From an uncultured Desulfobacterales bacterium (lineage in GTDB: Bacteria; Desulfobacterota; Desulfobacteria; Desulfobacterales; G020354645), in NCBI GenBank assembly GCA_947259865.1, contig CAMYNZ010000114.1, forward strand, positions 1-19,369: DNA of 19,369 nt. Reading direction: 5' to 3'. The translations under genes were made by a program, and so were the position numbers. Numbering within the stretch: the first letter of the stretch is position 1; every line of letters begins with the position of its first letter. A model generated the notes under the pieces. That model searched no databases. It was not told the DNA's origin and saw only the letters and a program-made list of their open reading frames with translations. Below are positions 1 through 7,091 of this stretch, piece by piece.

Positions 1-150
1 GACACCTTTGGGTTACCGCCTGTTCTTTGGCAACGCTCCCTAATGCCTTCAGACAGTGCACGATTTCGCTGCTGATAATTCATTCCGCGATTATCAAAGA
101 TTGGCAGAAAAACCTCCCCGACCCCTGATTTAACTGGGACGTCAGTTTTG

Positions 151-2682
151 ATGATGAGATCTGTTCTTTATGCCTTGATTCTTTTGGTTTCTTTCGCCCC
201 CCACTGTTTCGCTCTGGTCTATGTGCAAACAGATGGTCTGCTGTTTTACTACCCTGTCGAAGAAAACGGCATTGCCGAGCGTTTGATCCAAAAATATCCG
301 GCTATGATAGATTTTCTTGAGCAGCAGGGCTTAGAATTCAAATTTCCGCTGCATGTCATATTGGATGATGATCTCGATAGGCCTGCTGTTCGGACCCACA
401 TGATTCCGCACCGAGAAATCCGGATACCGATACGCGCTCCCGGGGTATTGGAAGATGGTTATACTGACGCTGACCCCTGGGCTTATTTTTTTTTCAAAGG
501 CCTCTGCCTTCAGGGCATTTATAATATTCGTTCCGGTATACCCGCCCGTTTGCATAAAGTCTTCGGTGAAATCATTTCTCCCAATATTATCATTCCTGAT
601 TGGATCACGGATGGAATTTGCCACTTGCTATATGCCCGGTTCAAAAATGAAAAAATGGAGGACCCTTTCCATGCCGCGATTCAGAATGCAGCCCCACCAC
701 CGGAAATTGACAAAATCAGCAATCACCCCGGAAAATGGCCCGGCCACTATGGGTATCGGATTTACGGCCGGTCATTTATTAAATGGGTAAATCATCATTA
801 CGGCTGGGACCGATTGCTTGATTTTATCGAGGTGCATGGGGCCGGTATCCTTCCCATTGAGATAGATTTCAAAGCCAAAAAGAGCTTTGGCAGAACCTGG
901 AGTGATCTTTGGCAAACATATAGATCTGACGCTAGGGGCAAATCAAAAAATGATCAGGGCCTCCTGATAACCGGATATTGGAGTAACCCGTTGGTATATT
1001 GGAATGTATCCGGGGTGTATCCCGGGATAAAAAAGGTTCGATTCAGAGGTCGATATGGATATATCGATGCCGACAATACCCTTTGGCTTTCTGAATATGA
1101 CACCGAGGGTCTGGCCCAGATTATTAGATATAAGAAAGGTATGGCCATCCCATTGAATTTAGAGCATGCCTGGGATCCGGGACCCGGGGGTGTGGCCGTC
1201 ACCCGCAGCGGTCATCGACCCCATCTAATTCTGCCTGCACCCCCCAAAACGGGTGCTGCCAAATATTTAAAGCGCACCGGAACCGACTGGCGACGTATGC
1301 CGGCACCGCCCGGAACTCTACAACTGTCAGGTCCTGTTCAGGATGAACAGGGCCGTGTGGCGGTGGCCGCAAACAGTCAGGGAAATTGGGATATATGGCT
1401 GTATGACCGTAAATGGAAATGGCACCGAATCACCAAATCGCCATCCGTCGAGATGGATCCCTGGTGGGAGGGTGATCGTCTTGTTTTTTCATCCAATATC
1501 TCAGGTACTTTCCAGATACATGATGCTGAGATGCAAAAACTTAGCGATTGTAAAAATGGCGCTATTTTACCCCGGGAAGGCAAATATTTATGCCTTGTAC
1601 CAGACGGCTGGCAGGTCATGTCGTATTCGGTCGAACAACGCCCCGGAAAAATGATCAAGCATCCGGCGGAAAAAATCCAACCTGACGATCCCCCAATTGA
1701 TACCCTGAAACCCAAAGCTTACAATGCTTGGAAAAGTATTTGGCCCAACTATTTGGTGCCGGATATTTTTACCGACGCCACCGATCTCCAACTGGGAATT
1801 GCAACCAAGAGCCGGGATGTAACCGGAGACACCACCACGGATGGTGGCCTGCGATATTCCTTCAGCTCTGATTATCTCTCTTTGCGCCTGGGCTTCAAGA
1901 CAAAGGATTTTGGTGCCCGTTTTACACGGTACCCTTTGGATTATGAAACCGGTCTGGATACAGGGGTGGAAGAATCCAGAAACGAGATCAAGGCTTTTTG
2001 GATCCCTTTTGGCATCGAATCACTGGAGCTTTCCATCAATTACCGCACTTTTGAACCCCTTGAAGAAAAAGGATCAAAGGAGAATGAGTCCTGGGGGGCC
2101 TTTCATCTGGAAGGAACCTATGGGGATTTCAGAGGATGGGGCAATCTGGAGGTCTTCAGTGAAGACAGTCAATCGGCATTTGGTGGTTTTCAGTTTTTAT
2201 TCGGCGAGCAAATCTACACATCACTGCATTTACAGGCCGGCAAAACCTGGGGAGACATGGTTCCCGGCCATACAACTTACCGAATCGGTGGAAACGTCGT
2301 GGAGGGATATTTCACCCGGAGACCTACCCGGCTTTTTCCCCTGCGCGGTTTTGACTCCAGCATACTGGAGGCCGGCCAAGCCGTGACAACCGGCGTCGAA
2401 GTTTTCTGGCCGCTGCTCAACCTGCAAAAGGGTTACAAAACCTTTCCGTTGTTTCTCCATCGTTTGCGCCTGGGTACGTTTATCGATGCGGGTGCGGCCT
2501 CCGATCCACTGACCTGGGATGATATGCTGATCGGAGCCGGCTTGGAGTTGATCACCTCGATGGAAATAGCCTGGGGGAACCTTTCAGCCTTCCGCATGGG
2601 GATCGCCTGGCCGATACGACAGCCCGATATTCTGGATGAAAAGGGGCCCATATTTCTGATTCAACTCGGCCGGCCCCTGTAA
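151..2682 (+). CDS. Exported peptidase-MA-like / propeller / surface-antigen barrel protein
   Basis: 843 residues from the first ATG. A TTG at 148 and a second ATG at 154 are also in frame, and no clear Shine-Dalgarno site decides between them. Residues 1-22 form a signal peptide (hydrophobic ALILLVSF core, then CFA). Residues about 28-260 resemble the peptidase-MA-like domain of surface-antigen proteins, with a PNxxxPDWxTDG motif (about 145-156) and a WPGHYGYRIYGRSF segment. Where relatives carry HExxH this protein reads KGLCL, so zinc ligands appear lost and it is probably not a protease. Residues about 270-490 look like a TolB/PD40-type beta-propeller (NWDIWLYD, DRLVFSSNISGTFQIH). Residues about 525-843 alternate like outer-membrane strands and resemble a BamA/surface-antigen barrel. 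Likely outer membrane, role unknown. It ends 6 bp before the converging ATPase gene with no terminator between. The family assignment is from memory of motifs. Confidence 0.75.
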   Translation: MMRSVLYALILLVSFAPHCFALVYVQTDGLLFYYPVEENGIAERLIQKYPAMIDFLEQQGLEFKFPLHVILDDDLDRPAVRTHMIPHREIRIPIRAPGVLEDGYTDADPWAYFFFKGLCLQGIYNIRSGIPARLHKVFGEIISPNIIIPDWITDGICHLLYARFKNEKMEDPFHAAIQNAAPPPEIDKISNHPGKWPGHYGYRIYGRSFIKWVNHHYGWDRLLDFIEVHGAGILPIEIDFKAKKSFGRTWSDLWQTYRSDARGKSKNDQGLLITGYWSNPLVYWNVSGVYPGIKKVRFRGRYGYIDADNTLWLSEYDTEGLAQIIRYKKGMAIPLNLEHAWDPGPGGVAVTRSGHRPHLILPAPPKTGAAKYLKRTGTDWRRMPAPPGTLQLSGPVQDEQGRVAVAANSQGNWDIWLYDRKWKWHRITKSPSVEMDPWWEGDRLVFSSNISGTFQIHDAEMQKLSDCKNGAILPREGKYLCLVPDGWQVMSYSVEQRPGKMIKHPAEKIQPDDPPIDTLKPKAYNAWKSIWPNYLVPDIFTDATDLQLGIATKSRDVTGDTTTDGGLRYSFSSDYLSLRLGFKTKDFGARFTRYPLDYETGLDTGVEESRNEIKAFWIPFGIESLELSINYRTFEPLEEKGSKENESWGAFHLEGTYGDFRGWGNLEVFSEDSQSAFGGFQFLFGEQIYTSLHLQAGKTWGDMVPGHTTYRIGGNVVEGYFTRRPTRLFPLRGFDSSILEAGQAVTTGVEVFWPLLNLQKGYKTFPLFLHRLRLGTFIDAGAASDPLTWDDMLIGAGLELITSMEIAWGNLSAFRMGIAWPIRQPDILDEKGPIFLIQLGRPL

Positions 2683-2688
2683 GCATGA

Positions 2689-3702
2689 TTATTCAAGCGG
2701 GAAATGACAACAGACCTTATGGGCCTTTTCGATATCGCGAAGTTGGGGTTCACTGGCAGGATCGCTGCAGATGGAAGGGTTGCCTTTGGCTTCATAAACC
2801 GGGCAGCGCGGTGCGAATCGGCAGCCGGAATAAGGACGCTCAAAATCAAACATACCCCAGCGACCGTTTTGTTTTTCACCGGTGATCTGCTTGGCTTCTT
2901 GGCTCTTTTTTTGGAGCAATGAAGACCACAGTATGCTGGTATACGGATGACGGGGGTTATGGGCAATACGGCCGGCCAGACCCATCTCGACAATTTGCCC
3001 CAAATACATTACGGCCACCTTGTGACTGAGCAATTCCACGATCCTGAGATCGTGGGATATGAAAAGATAGGAAAGACCCAGGTTTATCTGCAGATCTTTT
3101 AATAAGTTTACCACTTGGGCCTGGATGGAAACATCCAAAGCGCTCGTAGGCTCATCGGCCACAATGAACCGGGCCCCAACAGCCAGTGAGCGCGCTAAGC
3201 CGACCCTGCGTTTTTCACCGCCGGACAACTCCCCCGAAAAACCGGTGAGTATACTTTTTTTCAGATTCACTTTTTCGAGAAGCTCACTGATCCTGTGATT
3301 GATTTCGGCTTCACTCAAATCGTGGTGGACGGTAAGTGCCTCTTTGAGGATGGATTTGATCCTCATTTTGGGGTTTAGGGCGGCATCCAGGTCTTGAAAA
3401 ATCATTTGCATCTGCCGTCTGTAAGGACGAAATTCGGGCGGGGTTAAATTTGTGATATCGATACCGTTGAAAATGATTTTGCCCGAGGTTACCGGGGTGA
3501 GTTTAAGAACCGACCTGCCGATGGTGGTCTTGCCGCAACCGGTTTCACCGACGAGTCCCATGGTTTCATTTTCCTTGATATAAAAACTCACGTCATCAAC
3601 GGCCGGGATGATCCGTTTTTCAGTCTTAAAGGGCGAAAAAAGACCTCCGGGTTGCATATAGTATTTCTTTAGATTTTTAACTTCTAATAATGAATTGGCC
3701 AT
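2689..3702 (-). CDS. oppF: Peptide/nickel-type ABC importer, second ATPase (OppF/DppF family)
   Basis: 337 residues, the usual OppF/DppF length. It would power import by hydrolysing ATP beside the OppD-type ATPase under permeases B and C. Visible motifs: Walker A GETGCGKT (52-59), Q-loop Gln103, signature LSGGE (159-163), Walker B VADEP (Asp183, Glu184) and H-loop His217. The C-terminal oligo_HPY region has GCRFAPRC and cysteines 294, 300, 312 and 331/332, a pattern that binds an Fe-S cluster in some DppD/F relatives. ATG 3702 is the only usable start because an in-frame TAA lies four codons upstream. It has no good Shine-Dalgarno site (preceding bases GGCGATCACTC). It is last in the importer cluster and is separated from the other ATPase by a 348-bp repeat-rich spacer, so its expression may differ from the rest. 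The transported substrate cannot be told from sequence. Confidence 0.95.
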   Translation of the reverse strand: MANSLLEVKNLKKYYMQPGGLFSPFKTEKRIIPAVDDVSFYIKENETMGLVGETGCGKTTIGRSVLKLTPVTSGKIIFNGIDITNLTPPEFRPYRRQMQMIFQDLDAALNPKMRIKSILKEALTVHHDLSEAEINHRISELLEKVNLKKSILTGFSGELSGGEKRRVGLARSLAVGARFIVADEPTSALDVSIQAQVVNLLKDLQINLGLSYLFISHDLRIVELLSHKVAVMYLGQIVEMGLAGRIAHNPRHPYTSILWSSLLQKKSQEAKQITGEKQNGRWGMFDFERPYSGCRFAPRCPVYEAKGNPSICSDPASEPQLRDIEKAHKVCCHFPLE

Positions 3703-3789
3703 GAGTGATCGCCATTAAACGATTTTATTACTAAATTGCTTTAGAACTGCATTCAAAACCCCACCTATCACCCAATTAAGGGTTGGGCT

Positions 3790-3813
3790 CGTTGGCCCGT
3801 TAGCCCGTTGGCT
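3790..3813. repeat. 8-bp tandem repeat, three units
   Basis: The units are CGTTGGCC, CGTTAGCC and CGTTGGCT, directly abutting. Each differs from the first at one position. Too short and without spacers to be a CRISPR. No function visible. Confidence 0.75.
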
Positions 3814-3866
3814 GTTTACAACGCCCCCTCCAACAAGTATCCACTCCGTGTTTTGCCTTTTTAGGC

Positions 3867-3883
3867 GGCAATAGCCCATTGCC
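3867..3883. repeat. Perfect 6-bp hairpin in the D-F spacer
   Basis: Arms GGCAAT and ATTGCC enclose the 5-nt loop AGCCC. No T-tract follows on either strand, so this is not a standard terminator. Confidence 0.5.
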
Positions 3884-3970
3884 TGTTAGAATCACCGGGG
3901 CGATCATCTTGTCGTGAAAAAAATACCCTAGCCCCTGGATCCGTTTGGATTCTGTTTTAGACGAGCTAAA

Positions 3971-3987
3971 TCCCGCTGTTAGCGGGA
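3971..3987. repeat. Perfect 7-bp hairpin in the D-F spacer
   Basis: Arms TCCCGCT and AGCGGGA enclose the 3-nt loop GTT. GC-rich and stable. It looks like an intergenic repeat hairpin more than a terminator because no T-tract follows. Confidence 0.6.
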
Positions 3988-4000
3988 CAAACCGGCTAAC

Positions 4001-4030
4001 CTAAAATTACGCTTTGTCTTTGAGCGTAAT
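4001..4030 (-). terminator. Hairpin downstream of the OppD-type ATPase gene, possible weak terminator
   Basis: On the minus strand the arms ATTACGCT and AGCGTAAT (positions 4030-4023 and 4013-4006) pair perfectly over 8 bp around a 9-nt loop. The stem is followed by a short T run (TTTAGG). It begins 20 nt past the ATPase stop codon. The short T-tract suggests partial termination or an mRNA 3'-end stabiliser. One arm overlaps the dispersed repeat at 4016-4054. Confidence 0.4.
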
Positions 4031-4054
4031 CTGCATTTTTGAGATAGCTTCTAG
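4016..4054 (-). repeat. Dispersed repeat, copy 1 (at the 3' end of the OppD-type gene)
   Basis: On the minus strand the repeat begins with CTAGAAGCTATCTCAAAAAT, and its TAG is the stop codon of the ATPase gene. The same 20 bp recur exactly at 16293-16312 on the plus strand. Similarity continues less perfectly (TTACGC, CAA, AC) to about 39 bp, with 32 of 39 positions matching. The AGCTATCTCAAAA segment is reminiscent of insertion-sequence or MITE ends. That comparison is inference. Confidence 0.8.
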
Positions 4055-5151
4055 TCAAAATAAAGCCAGCAGCGCAAACTGTGTCCCGAAGAAATTTCTC
4101 TGAGATCAGGTTCATGGATTTCGCATTTTTCCTGAATCTTTTCATTGATCCTATTGCAACGCGAATAAAATCTGCAACCGAGCGGTATATTAATGGTGTC
4201 CAGCACGTCGCCTTCAATGGCCTGCAAAAATCCTTTTTCTTTAAAATGTTTTTCACGCGGGATGGATTCCAGCAATGCCGCGGTATAAGGATGTTTGGAT
4301 TGATGCGCCGGTGACAATATTATGCTGCCCGGGCCGTGTTCGAGTAACGTGCCGCCGTACATCACAGCTACATTGTCGGACAACGCCCTGATAACATTGA
4401 TATCATGGCTGATGAGCATGGTCGTTACACCGACCGAGGATTTTAACTCGGCCAGTAGATCCACGATTTTAGATTGAATGGTGGCATCCAGTCCGGTTGT
4501 GGGTTCATCGGCGATTAGCAATGATGGCTCCGAGGAAAGGGCCATGGCAATCATGGCTCGCTGACACATACCGCCTGACAAGCCAAAAGGGTTATTATAA
4601 TACCTGAGACGAGGTGAATCCATTTTCACCTGCTCGAGCCAGTGCATGGCCTGCTCTTTGGCCTGGGTGCGATTTTTAACAGGCGTGTTGATGCTGATGG
4701 ACTCCGTTATTTGTTTGCCGATAGGGATGAAAGGATTTAAAGCGAGCTTGGGGTTCTGGAAGATCATGGCGATCTCTTTGCCGCGGATACCACGCATGAC
4801 GCGATCGATATTTTGCTGCCAGCCGAGGTTATCTTTATAAACTTCCATTATCCGTCCGGTGCTCATATTGATTTTGACATATTCCCGAAGATCTTGCAGA
4901 AGATTTTTCTGGATGTTATCGGTTTTTAAACCAATTTTACCGACGATAACACCCGGTTCTGCCGTAACCAATCCCATAACCGACAGGGCGGTAACACTTT
5001 TACCGCTGCCGCTTTCACCCACGATCCCGAGTGTTTCACCTTTGTCTATCTGTAAATTGACACCATCCACAGACCGGATAAATGCCTGCTTGCTTTTTGA
5101 ATGGAAAAAAGTACGCAGGTTTTCTATTTTCAATACAGGCCTGCCGTTCAT
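4051..5151 (-). CDS. oppD: Peptide/nickel-type ABC importer, first ATPase (OppD/DppD family)
   Basis: 366 residues, longer than the usual 325-345. Motifs: Walker A GESGSGKS (45-52), Q-loop Gln132 in MIFQNP, signature LSGGM (191-195), Walker B LLIADEP (Asp215, Glu216) and H-loop His249. The oligo_HPY tail has cysteines 326, 332, 343 and 361 in the CRFxxRC pattern that holds a [4Fe-4S] cluster in some DppD proteins. The extra length is an insertion of about 30 residues near 75-120, between Walker A and the Q-loop (77 residues between GKS and IFQ against about 46 in E. coli DppD, recalled). The ATG overlaps the preceding permease stop by 4 bp (ATGA), which implies translational coupling. The TAG stop lies within the dispersed repeat. 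It would act on the cytoplasmic face with the F ATPase. Confidence 0.95.
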   Translation of the reverse strand: MNGRPVLKIENLRTFFHSKSKQAFIRSVDGVNLQIDKGETLGIVGESGSGKSVTALSVMGLVTAEPGVIVGKIGLKTDNIQKNLLQDLREYVKINMSTGRIMEVYKDNLGWQQNIDRVMRGIRGKEIAMIFQNPKLALNPFIPIGKQITESISINTPVKNRTQAKEQAMHWLEQVKMDSPRLRYYNNPFGLSGGMCQRAMIAMALSSEPSLLIADEPTTGLDATIQSKIVDLLAELKSSVGVTTMLISHDINVIRALSDNVAVMYGGTLLEHGPGSIILSPAHQSKHPYTAALLESIPREKHFKEKGFLQAIEGDVLDTINIPLGCRFYSRCNRINEKIQEKCEIHEPDLREISSGHSLRCWLYFD

Positions 5152-6041
5152 TGCCCCCGCCTTCCCTCAAGAATATTGTTCAGCCCATCTCCGAGAAGAT
5201 GAAACCCCATTATGGCAAAAAGGATAGCAAGGGCCGGGGCAGTTGACGGCCAAAAGTTACCCTGCATAAAGTAGTTGGCACCGGCCTGAACCATGTTGCC
5301 CCATGAGGGTGTCGGCTCCTGGACACCAAATCCGAGGTAGCTCAAGCTGGTTTCCATCAGGATGGCCTCGGCCATTCCGAGCGTTGCCTGAATGATCAGG
5401 ATGGCACGGCAATTGTGCCACAGAATATGTTTGAAGATAATGATCCTGTTTCTGAGACCCAGTGCCACAGCTGCCTCGATGAAATTCTTCTGCTTCAAGA
5501 ACAAAATTTTACTTCTGATCAAAGAGGCAACGGCCGGGATATTCGTAATTCCCACAACCATCATTATCGTATAGATATCGGGCTTGAAAGCTGCGACCAT
5601 CAACAGGATAAGCACGAGACGGGGAAAAGAATTCAACAAATTACTGATGTATGTCGTGGTGGTGTCCAAGCCCCCGCCCCGGTAACCGGCCAGCACCCCG
5701 AAAAGCGTACCCGCTATGAGGGCTATGGCAATGGCCAGCGTTCCCGGTAAAAAATAGGCCTGGATCCCGATAATAAGCCGCGAAAGAATATCTCTGCCCA
5801 TAAAGTCCGTACCGAGCAGGTGCCCGGCGGTATTCGGTGCAGCCATCAATAACTCGAGGTTGATCTCCTGGGGGTCATGCGGCAGGAGGTGCAGCGCCCC
5901 CAGAACATAGGATCCCAAAACAAGGGCAACAATAAATAGTCCATAGACAACATATAAAAGGTCCATGGGGTCGGCCTTTTTCCAGAACGGCACCTCCGAA
6001 AGTTCGCTGATTTCAACATTGACCTGGGAATACCTTTTCAA
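5148..6041 (-). CDS. oppC: Peptide/nickel-type ABC importer permease C (OppC/DppC family)
   Basis: 297 residues, normal for OppC/DppC. It is an inner-membrane permease forming half of the translocation channel. It shows the family N-terminal extension with one membrane span (about 29-49), the GHLLGTDFMGRDILSRLI segment (73-90), further spans, the EAA cytoplasmic coupling loop (about 186-205, EAAVALG) and the C-terminal PSWGNM and GDGLNNILEGR motifs. The start is TTG at 6041, supported by AAAGGAG 11 nt upstream, which overlaps the end of the preceding permease gene 8 bp away. The stop overlaps the ATPase D start by 4 bp. Confidence 0.95.
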   Translation of the reverse strand: MKRYSQVNVEISELSEVPFWKKADPMDLLYVVYGLFIVALVLGSYVLGALHLLPHDPQEINLELLMAAPNTAGHLLGTDFMGRDILSRLIIGIQAYFLPGTLAIAIALIAGTLFGVLAGYRGGGLDTTTTYISNLLNSFPRLVLILLMVAAFKPDIYTIMMVVGITNIPAVASLIRSKILFLKQKNFIEAAVALGLRNRIIIFKHILWHNCRAILIIQATLGMAEAILMETSLSYLGFGVQEPTPSWGNMVQAGANYFMQGNFWPSTAPALAILFAIMGFHLLGDGLNNILEGRRGQ

Positions 6042-6049
6042 CTTTGCTT

Positions 6050-7009
6050 TTACTCCTTTGAGGCTCTCGGATTCACCAAAATGTGCACAAACCGTTGAAT
6101 CAAACTGCCCATACGAACAAATATGGCTGCCAGGAGGGTGATACCCATAATAAGCGGGAAATCTCTGTCCTGGGCGGCTTGCCAGGCCATTCGTCCCATG
6201 CCCGGCCAGTTAAACACCTGCTCCACCACGACCGCGCCGCCCAGAATAAACGGAATCTTAGAGGCGATGATCTCGGTGACGGGTATCAAAAACCCTTCCT
6301 TAAAGGAATGTTTCCATATGGATGCCCCCTTGGCCCGGGCTGTCCGAATATAATCTTCGGAAAATACCCGACTCATCTCCTCTCGTAAATAACGGACAAC
6401 TTCGCTGGTCGTACCGTTGCTGAGGCCGAGCACCAGGACGGGAAGCATGAAGTACAACCAGTTCCATTTTTGTGAGCTTGAAGCAAAAGCAAGGGGAAAT
6501 AATCCGAAATGGTACATCGAAATGTAAATCACTATATAGCCCAGCCAAAATACCGGTAACGCTGAGAGAACATAGGCCAACATCGTCAATAGCCAGCTAA
6601 CCGGTGTCTGGCCGCGTCTGGCTGTAAATAGAGCAACGGGAACCGCGATCAACAGCGTGACAATCATTGAACCGATGGTCAAATAAAGGGTGTTGATCCC
6701 CACCCGGATGACTTCATTTAACACCGGAAGACCCGTACGGATGGAGCTGCCGAAATCGCCCTGAACCATATTAACCAGCCATGACAGATAACGTGCATAC
6801 CAGGCAGATGAAGCCCCGAATGCACCGAAAAAACCCTTTGCGGCATTCTGATCAACCGTCTGTCCCTTGAGCAATGTTCCAAAAGGATCCCCGGGGGACA
6901 GATAAATAATTATAAAAACCACAAAGCTGACGCCCAGAATCAATAAAGCCGTAATGGCCAATTCTCTGACTAACAACAGGGCAATGGGTCTGATAGAGGA
7001 AAGCTTCAT
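6050..7009 (-). CDS. oppB: Peptide/nickel-type ABC importer permease B (OppB/DppB family)
   Basis: 319 residues, normal for OppB/DppB. It is an inner-membrane permease and partner of permease C. A first span lies at about 17-37 followed by the family LSPGDPF motif (37-43). More spans lie near 106-130, 138-163 and 185-200. The EAA coupling loop is at about 217-237 (EDYIRTARAKGAS), with EQVFNWPGMG after it and a final span near 288-302. ATG at 7009 with only a weak upstream GAGA. It follows the binding-protein gene after an 82-bp gap containing a strong hairpin, and it is 8 bp from permease C. Confidence 0.95.
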   Translation of the reverse strand: MKLSSIRPIALLLVRELAITALLILGVSFVVFIIIYLSPGDPFGTLLKGQTVDQNAAKGFFGAFGASSAWYARYLSWLVNMVQGDFGSSIRTGLPVLNEVIRVGINTLYLTIGSMIVTLLIAVPVALFTARRGQTPVSWLLTMLAYVLSALPVFWLGYIVIYISMYHFGLFPLAFASSSQKWNWLYFMLPVLVLGLSNGTTSEVVRYLREEMSRVFSEDYIRTARAKGASIWKHSFKEGFLIPVTEIIASKIPFILGGAVVVEQVFNWPGMGRMAWQAAQDRDFPLIMGITLLAAIFVRMGSLIQRFVHILVNPRASKE

Positions 7010-7029
7010 GAAAAAGGTCTCACAAAAGT

Positions 7030-7056
7030 GCAGGGTATCTCAAATGGATACCCTGC
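7030..7056 (-). promoter_or_regulatory. 10-bp perfect hairpin between binding-protein and permease genes
   Basis: On the minus strand GCAGGGTATC pairs with GATACCCTGC around a 7-nt loop. It sits between the binding-protein stop and the permease B start. In many binding-protein operons such a hairpin protects or partly terminates the mRNA so that the binding protein is made in excess. That role is inferred from position; only ACTTTTG follows, so full termination is unlikely. Confidence 0.6.
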
Positions 7057-7091
7057 CTGACAAATAAATCGGAATGCATCTTTAAGCATAG

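Larger units (their letters stand above)
3703..4050 (-). other. 348-bp hairpin- and repeat-rich spacer between ATPase genes D and F
   Basis: No convincing gene lies here. Reading along the forward strand it contains a three-unit 8-bp tandem repeat (3790-3813) and three perfect hairpins (3867-3883, 3971-3987, 4006-4030), then the dispersed repeat running into the D stop codon (4016-4054). The other importer genes are packed with gaps from a 4-bp overlap to 82 bp, so this spacer stands out as inserted or accumulated intergenic repeat material. It may reduce or separate transcription of the F ATPase gene. Confidence 0.7.

Noticed and set aside
2..43. Short open stretch ending in TAA (TPLGYRLFFGNAP), possibly the tail of an upstream gene
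   Set aside because: Only 13 codons are visible and other frames are open too; not enough to call. Positions 44-150 show no gene or clear promoter.
116..126. CCCCGACCCCT shared with the reverse complement at 15744-15754
   Set aside because: Only 11 bp, low complexity and no shared flanks; probably coincidence.
1841..2386. 181-codon plus-strand frame inside the barrel gene
   Set aside because: It lies wholly inside the larger, clearly coding frame, starts without a ribosome binding site and shows no domain-like sequence.
3790..3813. Tandem repeat considered as a CRISPR or VNTR
   Set aside because: Units of 8 bp without spacers and only three copies; no cas genes in the window.
5415..5750. 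111-codon plus-strand frame
   Set aside because: Antisense shadow of the permease C gene, very rich in Gln, His and Arg, with no upstream signals.
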